Below are positions 16,181 through 24,088 of a stretch of DNA of 64,000 nt, piece by piece (positions within the stretch are counted from its first letter, which is position 1; each line of letters begins with the position of its first letter). The DNA comes from Camelimonas lactis (lineage in GTDB: Bacteria > Pseudomonadota > Alphaproteobacteria > Rhizobiales > Beijerinckiaceae). Both the position numbers and the translations under genes were made by a program. The stretch lies in the NCBI RefSeq assembly GCF_004342915.1, contig NZ_SLWL01000013.1:1-64000 (forward strand), read 5' to 3'. The notes under the pieces were generated by a model. It had not been told where the DNA came from, ran no database searches, and saw only the letters and a program-made list of their open reading frames with translations.

Positions 16181-17850
16181 TGTTCGCTCCCTTCATGGAT
16201 ATGCGCGTAATCGGCGCGCAGCCGTTTCTTGTCCGCCTTGCCGACGCTGGTGCGCGCCACGCTGTCGGAGAAGACGACCGTTTCCGGCAGTTGCCATTTG
16301 GCGAAACTGGCGGCGAGATGGGCGCGCAGCCCGTCGGCGGTGAGTTCATGCCCCGCCCGCAGGACGACGATAGCGACGGGGCGCTCCTGCCATTTGGGAT
16401 GCGGCACGCCAACGACGGCGGCCTCCAGCACCGCCGGATGCGCCATGATGGCGTTCTCCATGTCGATGGACGAGATCCACTCGCCGCCGCTCTTGATGAC
16501 GTCCTTGATGCGGTCGGTGAGCTTCAGGTAGCCATTGCCGTCAATGACTCCGGCGTCGCCGCTGCGCCAGTAGCCGTCGGGGGTGAAACGGTCTGCGCTG
16601 TCGGGCATGTCATGATAGCGCGTGGTGATCCACGGGCCGCGCACGCAGATTTCGCCCACATGGGCGCCGTCATGCGGCAGGTCGTTGACATCCTCATCGT
16701 CGGACAGACGCACGTCGACGCCAACCATTGGCAGGCCCTGCTTGCGCTTCAGATCCCACAGCTGCTCCGCGTCCATGGACCGGCGCAGGCCGCGCTTGAA
16801 ACGGTTGATCGTCACCAGCGGCGTGGTTTCGGTCGCGCCATAGGCGTGGATCACCTCGGCGCCGGTTTCTTCGTAGAAACCGCGCATCATCGCCAGCGGC
16901 GGCTCCGTCGCGCCCGACATCAACCGCAGCCTGCTGAAGTCCGGCTTCAGCCCGCTGGCGCGAATGTGCTCCAGCATTGGCTGGAAGATCGCGGGCGCGC
17001 CATTGGTGATGGTGACCTCTTCCCGGATGATCGCCTCGGTGAGCGGCCCCGTGTCCTCCGCCATGTAGCGGCCGGGCAGCACGATCTTGTTGGCCATCAT
17101 CGTCGCCATCTGCGGCAGCCCCCAGCACTGGCCGTGGAACATGGGGGTGATCAGCATGGTGCAGTCGTCGAACGTCGCGCCAACGGCCGAGGCCATCGCC
17201 ATGGAATGCAGGTAAATGGCGCGATGCGAATAATAGACGCCCTTGGGGCGCCCGGTGGTCCCGGTGGTGTAGCAGGCGCTGTAGGCGGAGGTTTCGTCGA
17301 TCAGCGGCCAGTCGATGTCGCCAGCGTCCGCCGCCAGCAGGTCCTCATAATGATGCAGCGGCGCCAGCGATGTCCTGATCTCCGACAGGGGCTTGCCGGT
17401 CATGACAATCCAGCCCTTCACGCCAGGGCATAGCGGCGCGATCGCCTCGGCGACCGGCAACAGCGTTTCATCGACAGCAATGAACGCGGCTTCGCTGTGG
17501 CGCACGACATAGGCCAGGTCCTCTGGCCCCAGACGAAGGTTCATCTGCAGCATGACGGCGGCGAGGCCCGGGATCGCCCAGTACAGCTCGAAGTGGCGCA
17601 GGCTGTTCCAGTCGAGAATGCCGACGCGGTCGCCTGGGTTGACGCCGAGCCGGCGCAGGGCGCCGGCCGCCTGGCGGATGCGCCGGTAAGTGCTGGCGTA
17701 GTCGGTGCGGGCCCAGCCGCCGTCGGGCGTGCGATAGACGATTTCCTGCTCGCCATGGGTGCGCGCGGCGTGGCGGATGAGCGTGGTGGTGTTGAGGGGA
17801 TAGGCGTCGCCCATGGTGGACGGGCGCCCCTTGACGAGATTGAGCGTCAC
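16177..17850 (-). CDS. AMP-forming acyl-CoA synthetase, medium-chain (AlkK-like)
   Basis: A 557-residue ANL enzyme. YTTGTTGRPKGVYYSHRA is the phosphate loop; HAYGATETTP is the A5 motif; DRIKDVIKSGGEWIS is the A8 hinge; SVGKADKK carries the terminal Lys. The KSGGEWISS form and overall length are typical of AlkK / medium-chain fatty acyl-CoA ligases. A GTG at 17850 preceded by AGGGAGGA is the best start; the longer frame from 17940 lacks a ribosome site. The next gene overlaps its stop. This is the third CoA ligase within 12 kb, so the cluster activates more than one acid or works at several steps. Confidence 0.87.
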   Translation of the reverse strand: MTLNLVKGRPSTMGDAYPLNTTTLIRHAARTHGEQEIVYRTPDGGWARTDYASTYRRIRQAAGALRRLGVNPGDRVGILDWNSLRHFELYWAIPGLAAVMLQMNLRLGPEDLAYVVRHSEAAFIAVDETLLPVAEAIAPLCPGVKGWIVMTGKPLSEIRTSLAPLHHYEDLLAADAGDIDWPLIDETSAYSACYTTGTTGRPKGVYYSHRAIYLHSMAMASAVGATFDDCTMLITPMFHGQCWGLPQMATMMANKIVLPGRYMAEDTGPLTEAIIREEVTITNGAPAIFQPMLEHIRASGLKPDFSRLRLMSGATEPPLAMMRGFYEETGAEVIHAYGATETTPLVTINRFKRGLRRSMDAEQLWDLKRKQGLPMVGVDVRLSDDEDVNDLPHDGAHVGEICVRGPWITTRYHDMPDSADRFTPDGYWRSGDAGVIDGNGYLKLTDRIKDVIKSGGEWISSIDMENAIMAHPAVLEAAVVGVPHPKWQERPVAIVVLRAGHELTADGLRAHLAASFAKWQLPETVVFSDSVARTSVGKADKKRLRADYAHIHEGSEQ

Positions 17851-17987
17851 GGTGTCCTCCCTGCGCCGCGCTGGGGCGGCTTCCCTGGTTGTTGTTATCG
17901 TTGATGGCGTCCGCCGGTCCGCCGGCGGGCGCTGGAGCAAATCATTCAGAGCGTGGCCTGACAGGTCCTCGGGTCCCGCCTGGCCGC

Positions 17988-19169
17988 TCAGTGCGTCTGG
18001 TCGATGCGCTCGAGGATCGTGGCGTTGGCCATGCCGCCGCCCTCGCAGATGGTGAGCAGGCCGTAGCGCTCACCGCTGCGCTGCAACTCGTGCGCCAGGT
18101 CGCACATCAGGCGGGCGCCGGTAGAGCCGATGGGGTGCCCCATGGCGATGGAGCCGCCATTGATATTGAGCCGGGCCGGATCGACGTCGAACTCGCGTGC
18201 GAAAATCAGCGGCGCGCAGGCGAAAGCCTCGTTTATCTCGATGCGGCCGATGTCGTGGATGCCGAGGCCCGCCTGGGCCAGCGCTTTGCGCGCCGCCGGC
18301 AGGATGGCGGTGAACTGCAGGCGGGCGTCGTCGGCCGCCACCGCCATGGAGCGGATCACCGCGAGCGGGCGCAGCCCCATGGCCTCCGCCGTGGCCCGAT
18401 CGGCGACCAGCACGGCGGCCGCGCCGTCGCTGATCTGCGATGAATTGCCGGCGGTGATGAGGCCGTCCGGAGCGAATACCGGCTTCAGCTGCGCCAGACG
18501 CTCCATGGTGGTTTCGGGGCGGATGCCCTCGTCACGGCGCATGGGCGCCGGGCCGCCTTCCGGGCGCCGGCCGTCGATGCTGACAAGCTGGCGGTCGAAG
18601 CAGCCCGCGTCCCATGCCGCTTTGGCGCGCTGGTGACTGCGCATGCTGTAGGCGTCGAGCTCTTCGCGGGTCAGGCCCCACTGGCGGGTAACCAGCTCCG
18701 CCGAGGGACCCTGGGCCATCAGGTTGCCCGCGAACCGGGCGAGGGCGCGCTCACCATACCAGGGCCCCAGACCTCCCGCCGGATTGAACGACGGCCCCAG
18801 ATCAATGCGCGACATGGTCTCAACGCCGCAGCCAATGGCGAAGTTGAATTCGCCGCTGCGCACGCCCTGGGCCGCCAGGTGCACCGCCTGCTGGCCGGAG
18901 CCGCACTGCCGGTCAATGGTCATGCCGGGAAGCGTTTCCGGCAGCCCGGCGCCGAGGCTGGCCCACCGCGCCACATTGCCGGCCTGCTCGCCGCTCTGCA
19001 GGCCGCAACCGGCAATGACGTCATCGAGCCGCTCGGGGGCGACGCCGGCGCGCTGCACCAGCTGTTGCAAGGTGACGGCCAGCAGGTCGGTGGCCTTCCA
19101 GTCCGCAAGGGCGCCGCCGCGTCTGCCAACCGGCGTTCGCATGGCGTCAACAATTACAGCCTCACGCAA
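17988..19169 (-). CDS. Thiolase (acetyl-CoA acyltransferase)
   Basis: A 393-residue thiolase. The nucleophile is Cys89 in DRQCGSGQQA, the His is in GGSIAMGHPIGSTGAR, and the second Cys is Cys375 in CEGGGMA. All three catalytic residues are present, so it should cleave 3-ketoacyl-CoA with CoA. The start is a TTG at 19169, preceded by AAAGGAAA; the family normally begins with REAVIVDA, which supports it. It is the first gene of the leftward operon and faces a TetR gene. It probably completes the beta-oxidation rounds begun by the downstream-encoded enzymes. Confidence 0.88.
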   Translation of the reverse strand: MREAVIVDAMRTPVGRRGGALADWKATDLLAVTLQQLVQRAGVAPERLDDVIAGCGLQSGEQAGNVARWASLGAGLPETLPGMTIDRQCGSGQQAVHLAAQGVRSGEFNFAIGCGVETMSRIDLGPSFNPAGGLGPWYGERALARFAGNLMAQGPSAELVTRQWGLTREELDAYSMRSHQRAKAAWDAGCFDRQLVSIDGRRPEGGPAPMRRDEGIRPETTMERLAQLKPVFAPDGLITAGNSSQISDGAAAVLVADRATAEAMGLRPLAVIRSMAVAADDARLQFTAILPAARKALAQAGLGIHDIGRIEINEAFACAPLIFAREFDVDPARLNINGGSIAMGHPIGSTGARLMCDLAHELQRSGERYGLLTICEGGGMANATILERIDQTH

Positions 19170-19223
19170 TGCCGTTTCCTTTCCCTTTCGCGCCTGGGCA
19201 TGGGGAGCGGCGCGGTTTATGAA

Positions 19224-19259
19224 CTATCCATTTGTATCAATGGCTATCCATTTGGTCAA
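19224..19259 (-). promoter_or_regulatory. Divergent promoter with 20-bp direct repeats
   Basis: CTATCCATTTG occurs at 19224-19234 and 19244-19254, exactly 20 bp apart, each followed by a TCAAT-containing tail. On the minus strand TTGACC (19259 to 19254), a 17-bp spacer and TACAAA (19236 to 19231) give a good promoter for the thiolase operon, lying within the repeats. The TetR protein encoded divergently at 19287 is the likely binder. Confidence 0.55.
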
Positions 19260-19286
19260 TTCGCCTGTTTCAGGTAGAGATGCGTC

Positions 19287-19904
19287 ATGACCTCGATCCC
19301 GAAAGCCGGGGACGCCCAGCGTCCCGACGCCGACCTCACCGCCCGGGCGCGTATTCGCAACGCCGCCCTGGCCCTGTTCGCGCTCAAGGGCGCGCGGGCG
19401 GCGACCTTGCGGGAAATCGCCGAGGCGGCGGGGGTGACCCATGGGCTCGTCGTCCACCACTTCCGCAACAAGGATGGCCTGCGGCTGGCGGTGCAGGAGC
19501 ACGTCATGGCGATGATCACCGACACCCTGAACGCGGTGCCGGTGACGGGCGGCGCGGCGGAATTCGGTCGCGCCCGCGATGCGAGCGTCGCCAGGATGTA
19601 TGCGGCCAATCCCGATCTGGCGCTGTATGTCCGCCGGGAAACCGCCGAGCTGGAACTGGGGGGAGGCGATCCGGAATTCATGCGCCAGCTCGCGGAAATG
19701 ACGCTGAGCCAGGTGCGGGGCCTGCGGGCGGCTGGCGCGGCGCGCAGTCAGGTTCCTGAACATGAGCAGGCCTTCGCCATCCTGCTCAGGCAGATGACGA
19801 TCCAGCTGGTGCAGCCGCTGGGCGAACGACTGTGGGAGCATTTCCGGCAAGACAGCGATGAGGCGCCGCCTGAGGTGACGCTGAAGTTTGTGACGCCGCG
19901 TTAG
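19287..19904 (+). CDS. TetR-family regulator (second)
   Basis: A 205-residue TetR regulator with the HTH at about residues 20-65, including ATLREIAEAAGVTHGLVVHHF. It is clearly different from the TetR at 11463, with a longer N-terminal tail. ATG 19287 is the start. It is divergent from the thiolase operon, and the 117-base gap between them carries two direct repeats over the thiolase promoter, the usual geometry of a TetR repressor controlling its neighbour. The effector is probably an acyl-CoA, by analogy. The C-terminal domain has no motif I can assign. Confidence 0.8.
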   Translation: MTSIPKAGDAQRPDADLTARARIRNAALALFALKGARAATLREIAEAAGVTHGLVVHHFRNKDGLRLAVQEHVMAMITDTLNAVPVTGGAAEFGRARDASVARMYAANPDLALYVRRETAELELGGGDPEFMRQLAEMTLSQVRGLRAAGAARSQVPEHEQAFAILLRQMTIQLVQPLGERLWEHFRQDSDEAPPEVTLKFVTPR

Positions 19905-19972
19905 AGCTCTTTCGAGAAAAGTGGAGTCCGGTATTCATAAATAAAATGCATCAACTCAAGGAGATGGCGTAT
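19905..19972. repeat. Copy of a dispersed intergenic repeat
   Basis: GAGCTCTTTCGAGAAAAGTG then GAGTCCGGT, an AT-rich middle, and ATGCATCAA...GGAGATGG follow the layout of an intergenic repeat frequent in Bradyrhizobium-like genomes, from memory. A second, more degenerate copy is at 13850-13895. The remaining gap 19973-20265 is GC-rich and shows no gene. Confidence 0.4.
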
Positions 19973-20265
19973 TTAACGTGAACCGGGCTCACCGAAGATG
20001 CTCCAGGTCGCCGTCGCGGCAACGCATTGTCGCCAGACTCATTGCCGGCAAAGGGCTGCACGGCCGGAAGCTGGTCGCCACAGGCTTGCGTCCAGGAGCG
20101 CATGAGCGCGGCGAAAAGGCGCCGGACGGGCGCCTCCGACCGGCGGCAAGCGCCGGCGCGCCCGGAATGCGGCGGATGTCACGACCTGAAGCCTGGTTCA
20201 CGTCAGGACGTTCCCGACCAAAGCCTTTAATCGAAGACGCGCGCGCGGGGCGCAGCGCGTCCGCA

Positions 20266-20880
20266 TCAGGAGGCGTCCAGCAGGCTCCAGGCGCGCCGGA
20301 GATCGGCGACGAAACCGTCGCGCTCGCGTCGCCGCTCCCCGGCGTCCCGGATGCGCAAAAGATAGGAAGGATGGACGGCGCCGATCAGCGGCGTCCCGTC
20401 CTCCAGGATTTTCACCTGTCCCCGGACGGATGACACGGGCGTCGCCCTTCCGAGCAGGCTGCGCAACGCCGTCGCGCCCATCGCCACCATCACCTCGGGC
20501 CGGACAAGTTTTCGTTCCTGATCCAGCCACCATTTGCAGCGCTGGATTTCCCCGGCGTTGGGGCGCTTGTGCAGGCGTTTTTTACCCTGCGGAACAAATT
20601 TGAAATGCTTCACCGCATTGGTGATGAACACCTCGCCGCGCGGTATCTCCGCAGCCTGCAGCGCTTCGTCCAGTACATGTCCGGCCGGCCCGACGAACGG
20701 ATGGCCGGCCAGATCTTCCCGGTCGCCGGGTTGCTCGCCGACCATCATCATGCGCGCCCGCGGCGCTCCCTCGCCCGGGACCACCTGGGTGGCGGGCAAA
20801 TACAGGGGGCAACGGGTGCATCTGGCCTCTGCGGCGCCCAGCTCCGCAAGCGAAGCGGCCTCTGTTTCCGTTGTGGTCAT
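20266..20880 (-). CDS. udgX: UdgX-type uracil-DNA glycosylase superfamily protein
   Basis: A 204-residue member of the UDG superfamily. GEQPGD at 48-53 followed by FVGPAG is the UdgX form of the active-site loop, KKRLHKRP at 100-107 is the UdgX-specific insert, and AVHPSYLLR is the second catalytic motif. In Mycobacterium smegmatis UdgX the His of this insert attacks the abasic sugar after uracil removal and stays covalently bound to DNA; His104 here is the equivalent. CTRC (21-24) and Cys115 are iron-sulfur ligands, while a third position holds His92. ATG 20880 begins the conserved part; the longer upstream frame is not family-like. It likely acts in uracil recognition and DNA-repair signalling. 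Confidence 0.85.
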   Translation of the reverse strand: MTTTETEAASLAELGAAEARCTRCPLYLPATQVVPGEGAPRARMMMVGEQPGDREDLAGHPFVGPAGHVLDEALQAAEIPRGEVFITNAVKHFKFVPQGKKRLHKRPNAGEIQRCKWWLDQERKLVRPEVMVAMGATALRSLLGRATPVSSVRGQVKILEDGTPLIGAVHPSYLLRIRDAGERRRERDGFVADLRRAWSLLDAS

Positions 20881-21196
20881 GTCCAGCCTGCCGTTTTGCA
20901 GCCTGTAATGCTGGGGGCCAACGGACTGCGGGCCCGCGCATTGCAGGCTGGCGCCCCATCCTGTCGCGCCCGGGTGAATGGTGTAACCGAAGATGTAACC
21001 CTTGCCGCCAGGCCGATGTTCCCGCAGCCCGTGCCCTCGCGGCAGGCATGGAACACAGGCCCTGAGCGTCACCTGTTGCGTCTGCCAGTGCTGTGACTTC
21101 GGGGAACGTTCACCGCCCGGCTGCGTTTGACTGGGGGGACGTGTGCGATCCGCATCCTGGGCCGCCGCGTCTTGCCCGGATCAAAGGAGCCGCGCC

Positions 21197-21643
21197 ATGC
21201 CGTCCTTGCTGTTGGGAAGCCTGCTGTCTGGCGTCGCCGTGAGCGTTGCGACAACGGCGACGCTGGCGGGGATGGCGCTTGTCGAGGGGAAACGGGCGAT
21301 TCAGCCCCTTAACGCCACCAGCCATTGGTATCACGGCGATCCCGCCGGCCATGTCCGTCGCTTCGACGCCGGCCACACCGTTCTCGGTTTCGCCACCCAC
21401 CTGGCCGCATCGGTTTTCTGGGCCTCGATTTTTCAGGCGATGCGGAAAATCGCGCCGCGCCGTGCGCCGCTCATCGATGCGGCGGGCCTGACCGCCGTTG
21501 CGGCCGTGGTTGACTATGGCGTGGTTCCGGAACGTCTGACGCCCGGCTGGGAAAAGGCGCTGTCGCCAAGGGCTATTGCCGTCGCCTATGCTGCCATGGC
21601 CGTGACCTTGCTGGTCACCTGCCCACGGCGAAAGGAAAGATAA
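21197..21643 (+). CDS. Small conserved membrane protein
   Basis: A 148-residue protein with about four hydrophobic segments: residues 2-26, 60-80, 93-112 and 124-142. A conserved-looking stretch NATSHWYHGDPAG sits after the first segment and resembles a family of uncharacterised inner-membrane proteins with the same NATSHW motif, recognised from memory only. ATG 21197 has AAAGGAG about 8 bases upstream. It is divergent from the UdgX gene; the 316 bases between them (20881-21196) show no other gene. Function unknown. Confidence 0.65.
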   Translation: MPSLLLGSLLSGVAVSVATTATLAGMALVEGKRAIQPLNATSHWYHGDPAGHVRRFDAGHTVLGFATHLAASVFWASIFQAMRKIAPRRAPLIDAAGLTAVAAVVDYGVVPERLTPGWEKALSPRAIAVAYAAMAVTLLVTCPRRKER

Positions 21644-21687
21644 TCCGCCGCCGCAACAACCCCGACCTGTCACGAGGGAGCCGCGAC

Positions 21688-21993
21688 ATGAACACTGCAA
21701 ACCTGCAAATGGAAGGCGTGCTGCTGGCGCTGGCCGCCTTGTGCGATACGCTGATGCGCCAGGGCGTATTGACCCGGCCAGACCTCGAAAGCGCGCTCGA
21801 CCGGGCCGAGGCCGGCGCTTCCGACCGGGGCGGCGACCTGAGCGAACCCAATCGGGAAGCCATCCGCTTTCCCATCCGTTTTCTGCGGATGGCGTTGCAA
21901 ACCGGCGAACGGCCGCTGGATTACCGGAGCATTGCCGTCGAGATCGGCCGGATGCGGGATGGCGTGGGCGACCAGCCGGGCCGGGTGATCTGA
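21688..21993 (+). CDS. Hypothetical protein, 101 residues
   Basis: A 101-residue soluble, mostly helical protein without a signal peptide. It follows the membrane-protein gene by 44 bases with GAGGGAG upstream of its ATG, so the two probably form one operon. It contains the stretch LCDTLMRQGVLTRPDLESALDRAEA, which looks like a helical adaptor-like segment, but I do not recognise a family. Codon use is like the neighbours, so it is probably a real gene. No function can be inferred. Confidence 0.6.
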   Translation: MNTANLQMEGVLLALAALCDTLMRQGVLTRPDLESALDRAEAGASDRGGDLSEPNREAIRFPIRFLRMALQTGERPLDYRSIAVEIGRMRDGVGDQPGRVI

Positions 21994-22653
21994 AGCAGCG
22001 TTATTCCCCGGTCACGGGACGCCAGGGACAAAGCCGGGGCATCCTCCCGGGGCCGGTCCAGCCGGTGCTTCCGTTCGCGCGGGATGATCATGACGACGCC
22101 ATCGCCATTCGGGAACCAGCGCCAGTCAGCAAAATGCCGCGCCCGTCGCATGATGATGAGCCGGCTCGGGGAAAACCCGGGCGCCTCAAGCCGTTCAGCC
22201 CCTCCCACGCCAGCCTGGCCGCCCTTGCCGCCACCGGCCGCCAGCATGCCTGGAGGGCAGCCTGCCGCCCCGGACGTGACCGTCAGCAATCAGCCAGCCA
22301 CAGGCGTCACGTGTGTTCCAGCCGGTGTCGAGGGCGATGCGCATCGACGGCGCCGACGGTCGGCGGCCGATGAGGAACGCCACGCGCCGCCGGTCAGATT
22401 GAATATGGATCATGGCGCCAGTTACGCCGTACAAACACCGTGACGTTGTCAAACCGCCGGCCTTGCAATCATATCCACGTGGCGGCGTTATCCATGGGGC
22501 TGCGCCGCCTTGCCGGCGAAGGAACGGGCGGCCGGATTGACGCAGGCGACGCGCTTCCATGCCGCCATCGGCGGGCGGCCGCCCGGCACAGACGAATTTG
22601 CGCCAGGCAACCAGGCAACCGGACCTCCAAGCAACCGGACAAGAGGACCAGAC
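21994..22653. other. Gene-poor intergenic region, 660 bp
   Basis: I find no convincing gene. Open frames here lack ribosome sites and family features. Near 22600-22645 a short repeat of CAACCGGAC / GGCAACC units lies just before the M20 amidohydrolase gene. No terminator with a T-run was found. A promoter for the amidohydrolase probably lies here but I cannot place it. Confidence 0.4.
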
Positions 22654-23823
22654 ATGTCCCACGACATCAGGATCGCCGACGATATCTGCGCGCGCATGCT
22701 TGCCTGGCGGCATGATCTGCACGCCCATCCCGAAACCGCCTTCGAGGAGCACCGCACCGCCCAGGTGGTCGCGGACGCGCTGGAGGAGATACAGATTCCC
22801 GTGCATCGCGGTCTCGGCGGCACTGGCGTCGTCGGCACGTTGAGTAACGGCGAAGGCCCATCCATCGCCCTGCGCGCCGACATGGACGCGCTCGATCTCG
22901 AGGAGCTGGGCGACCCGGCCTGGAAGTCGCTCACGCCGGGGAAGATGCACGGTTGCGGCCATGACGGCCACACCGCGATGCTGCTGGGCGCGGCGCACCA
23001 CCTGGCCCGCGCCCGCGCCTTCAGGGGCACGGTGCATTTTGTGTTCCAGCCGGCGGAGGAAAACGAGGGCGGCGGCAAGAAGATGGTCGAGGACGGCCTG
23101 TTCGGGAGGTTCCCGGCCGACGCCGTCTATGGCATGCACAACATGCCGCAGATCCCGCGCGGGCTGTTTGCCGTGCGCGAGGGGATCGCCACCGCCTTCC
23201 TGGACCGTTTCGAGATCCGCCTCACCGGCAAGGGCAGCCACGCCGCCGCTCCCGAAACCGGCGTTGACGCCATTGTCGTGGCCGCAAGCCTGATCAACGC
23301 CCTGCAGACGATCGCCAGCCGCCGGATCGGCGCGATTGATTCAGCTGTCGTCACGGTGACCCAGATCCATGGCGGCGACACCTGGAACGTCATTCCGGAA
23401 AACGTGGTGCTGCGCGGCACGACGCGCACCCTCGACGCCGCCGTTCAGGACCGCGTTGAGGCGGCGATGAACGAAATCTGCGCTGGCGTCGCCCAGACCC
23501 ATGGCGCGCGCATCGCGCTGACCTACATGCGCGGCTATCCAGGCGTCGTGAACACCGCCGCCGAAGCCGCCGCCGCCGCGCGCGCCGCCGCGGCGCTGGT
23601 GGGTGCGGACAAGGTGCTCACCCACATCAGGCCGTCGATGGGGTCGGAGGACTTCTCTTTCATGCTGCAGGAGCGTCCCGGCGCCTACATCTGCATCGGC
23701 GCCGGCGAAACCGGCTCGGACCCGGCGCTGCACAACCCCTATTACGATTTCAACGACGCGATCCTGCCCATCGGCGCCGCTTTCTGGGTGCAGCTCGTAC
23801 AGCAGCAGCTTCCGCCCGGCTGA
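22654..23823 (+). CDS. M20-family amidohydrolase (N-acyl amino acid deacylase type)
   Basis: A 389-residue M20D peptidase-family hydrolase. The di-metal site is visible: GCGHDGH at 100-106, EE in PAEENEGGG, the His in HNMPQIP, and the late HNPYYDFND. It hydrolyses the amide of an N-acyl amino acid. ATG 22654 follows AAGAGGA. The proteins closest in pattern are hippurate / N-acetyl-amino-acid deacetylases, including Bacillus YxeP and SndA, which deacetylate N-acetyl cysteine derivatives. It stands just upstream of flavin monooxygenases and an amino-acid importer, the same partners as in Bacillus S-substituted cysteine salvage. The deacetylase role here is inference. Confidence 0.85.
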   Translation: MSHDIRIADDICARMLAWRHDLHAHPETAFEEHRTAQVVADALEEIQIPVHRGLGGTGVVGTLSNGEGPSIALRADMDALDLEELGDPAWKSLTPGKMHGCGHDGHTAMLLGAAHHLARARAFRGTVHFVFQPAEENEGGGKKMVEDGLFGRFPADAVYGMHNMPQIPRGLFAVREGIATAFLDRFEIRLTGKGSHAAAPETGVDAIVVAASLINALQTIASRRIGAIDSAVVTVTQIHGGDTWNVIPENVVLRGTTRTLDAAVQDRVEAAMNEICAGVAQTHGARIALTYMRGYPGVVNTAAEAAAAARAAAALVGADKVLTHIRPSMGSEDFSFMLQERPGAYICIGAGETGSDPALHNPYYDFNDAILPIGAAFWVQLVQQQLPPG

Positions 23824-23958
23824 GGCGGGTTGCGACCCCGGGGATTGGTGTTGCCACCGGCCTGGCGTCTCGCCGGCCGGCGCGCGCCGCGCCGACGCCG
23901 AAAACTTGCAGGCGGACAGGCTCTGGCAGAAAGGGTTTTTGTCGCTGCCGCCATTTAT

Positions 23959-23990
23959 GAAATAATTTTATTATTTATTTCAAGTACTTG
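23959..23990. promoter_or_regulatory. AT-rich inverted repeat plus palindrome upstream of the monooxygenase operon
   Basis: GAAATAA (23959-23965) and TTATTTC (23975-23981) form an inverted repeat in an otherwise GC-rich region. It is followed directly by the perfect 10-bp palindrome CAAGTACTTG (23981-23990). The pair lies about 100 bases before the first monooxygenase start codon. It is a likely regulator site and promoter region; a CysB/Cbl-like LysR protein is one candidate, not shown. Confidence 0.5.
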
Positions 23991-24088
23991 CCTTGCATCC
24001 ATCCAGACCAGCACCATGACGCTCCGGGACATGGCGTTCCCGTGGGCAGCCGGGCGGCCGCGTTGCCCGCCTCAGGTGGAGTATGGCG

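Noticed and set aside
22084-22443. 119-codon frame in the gap before the M20 gene
   Set aside because: It is rich in Pro, Arg and Ser in a way typical of out-of-frame GC-rich DNA, has no ribosome site and no known family.
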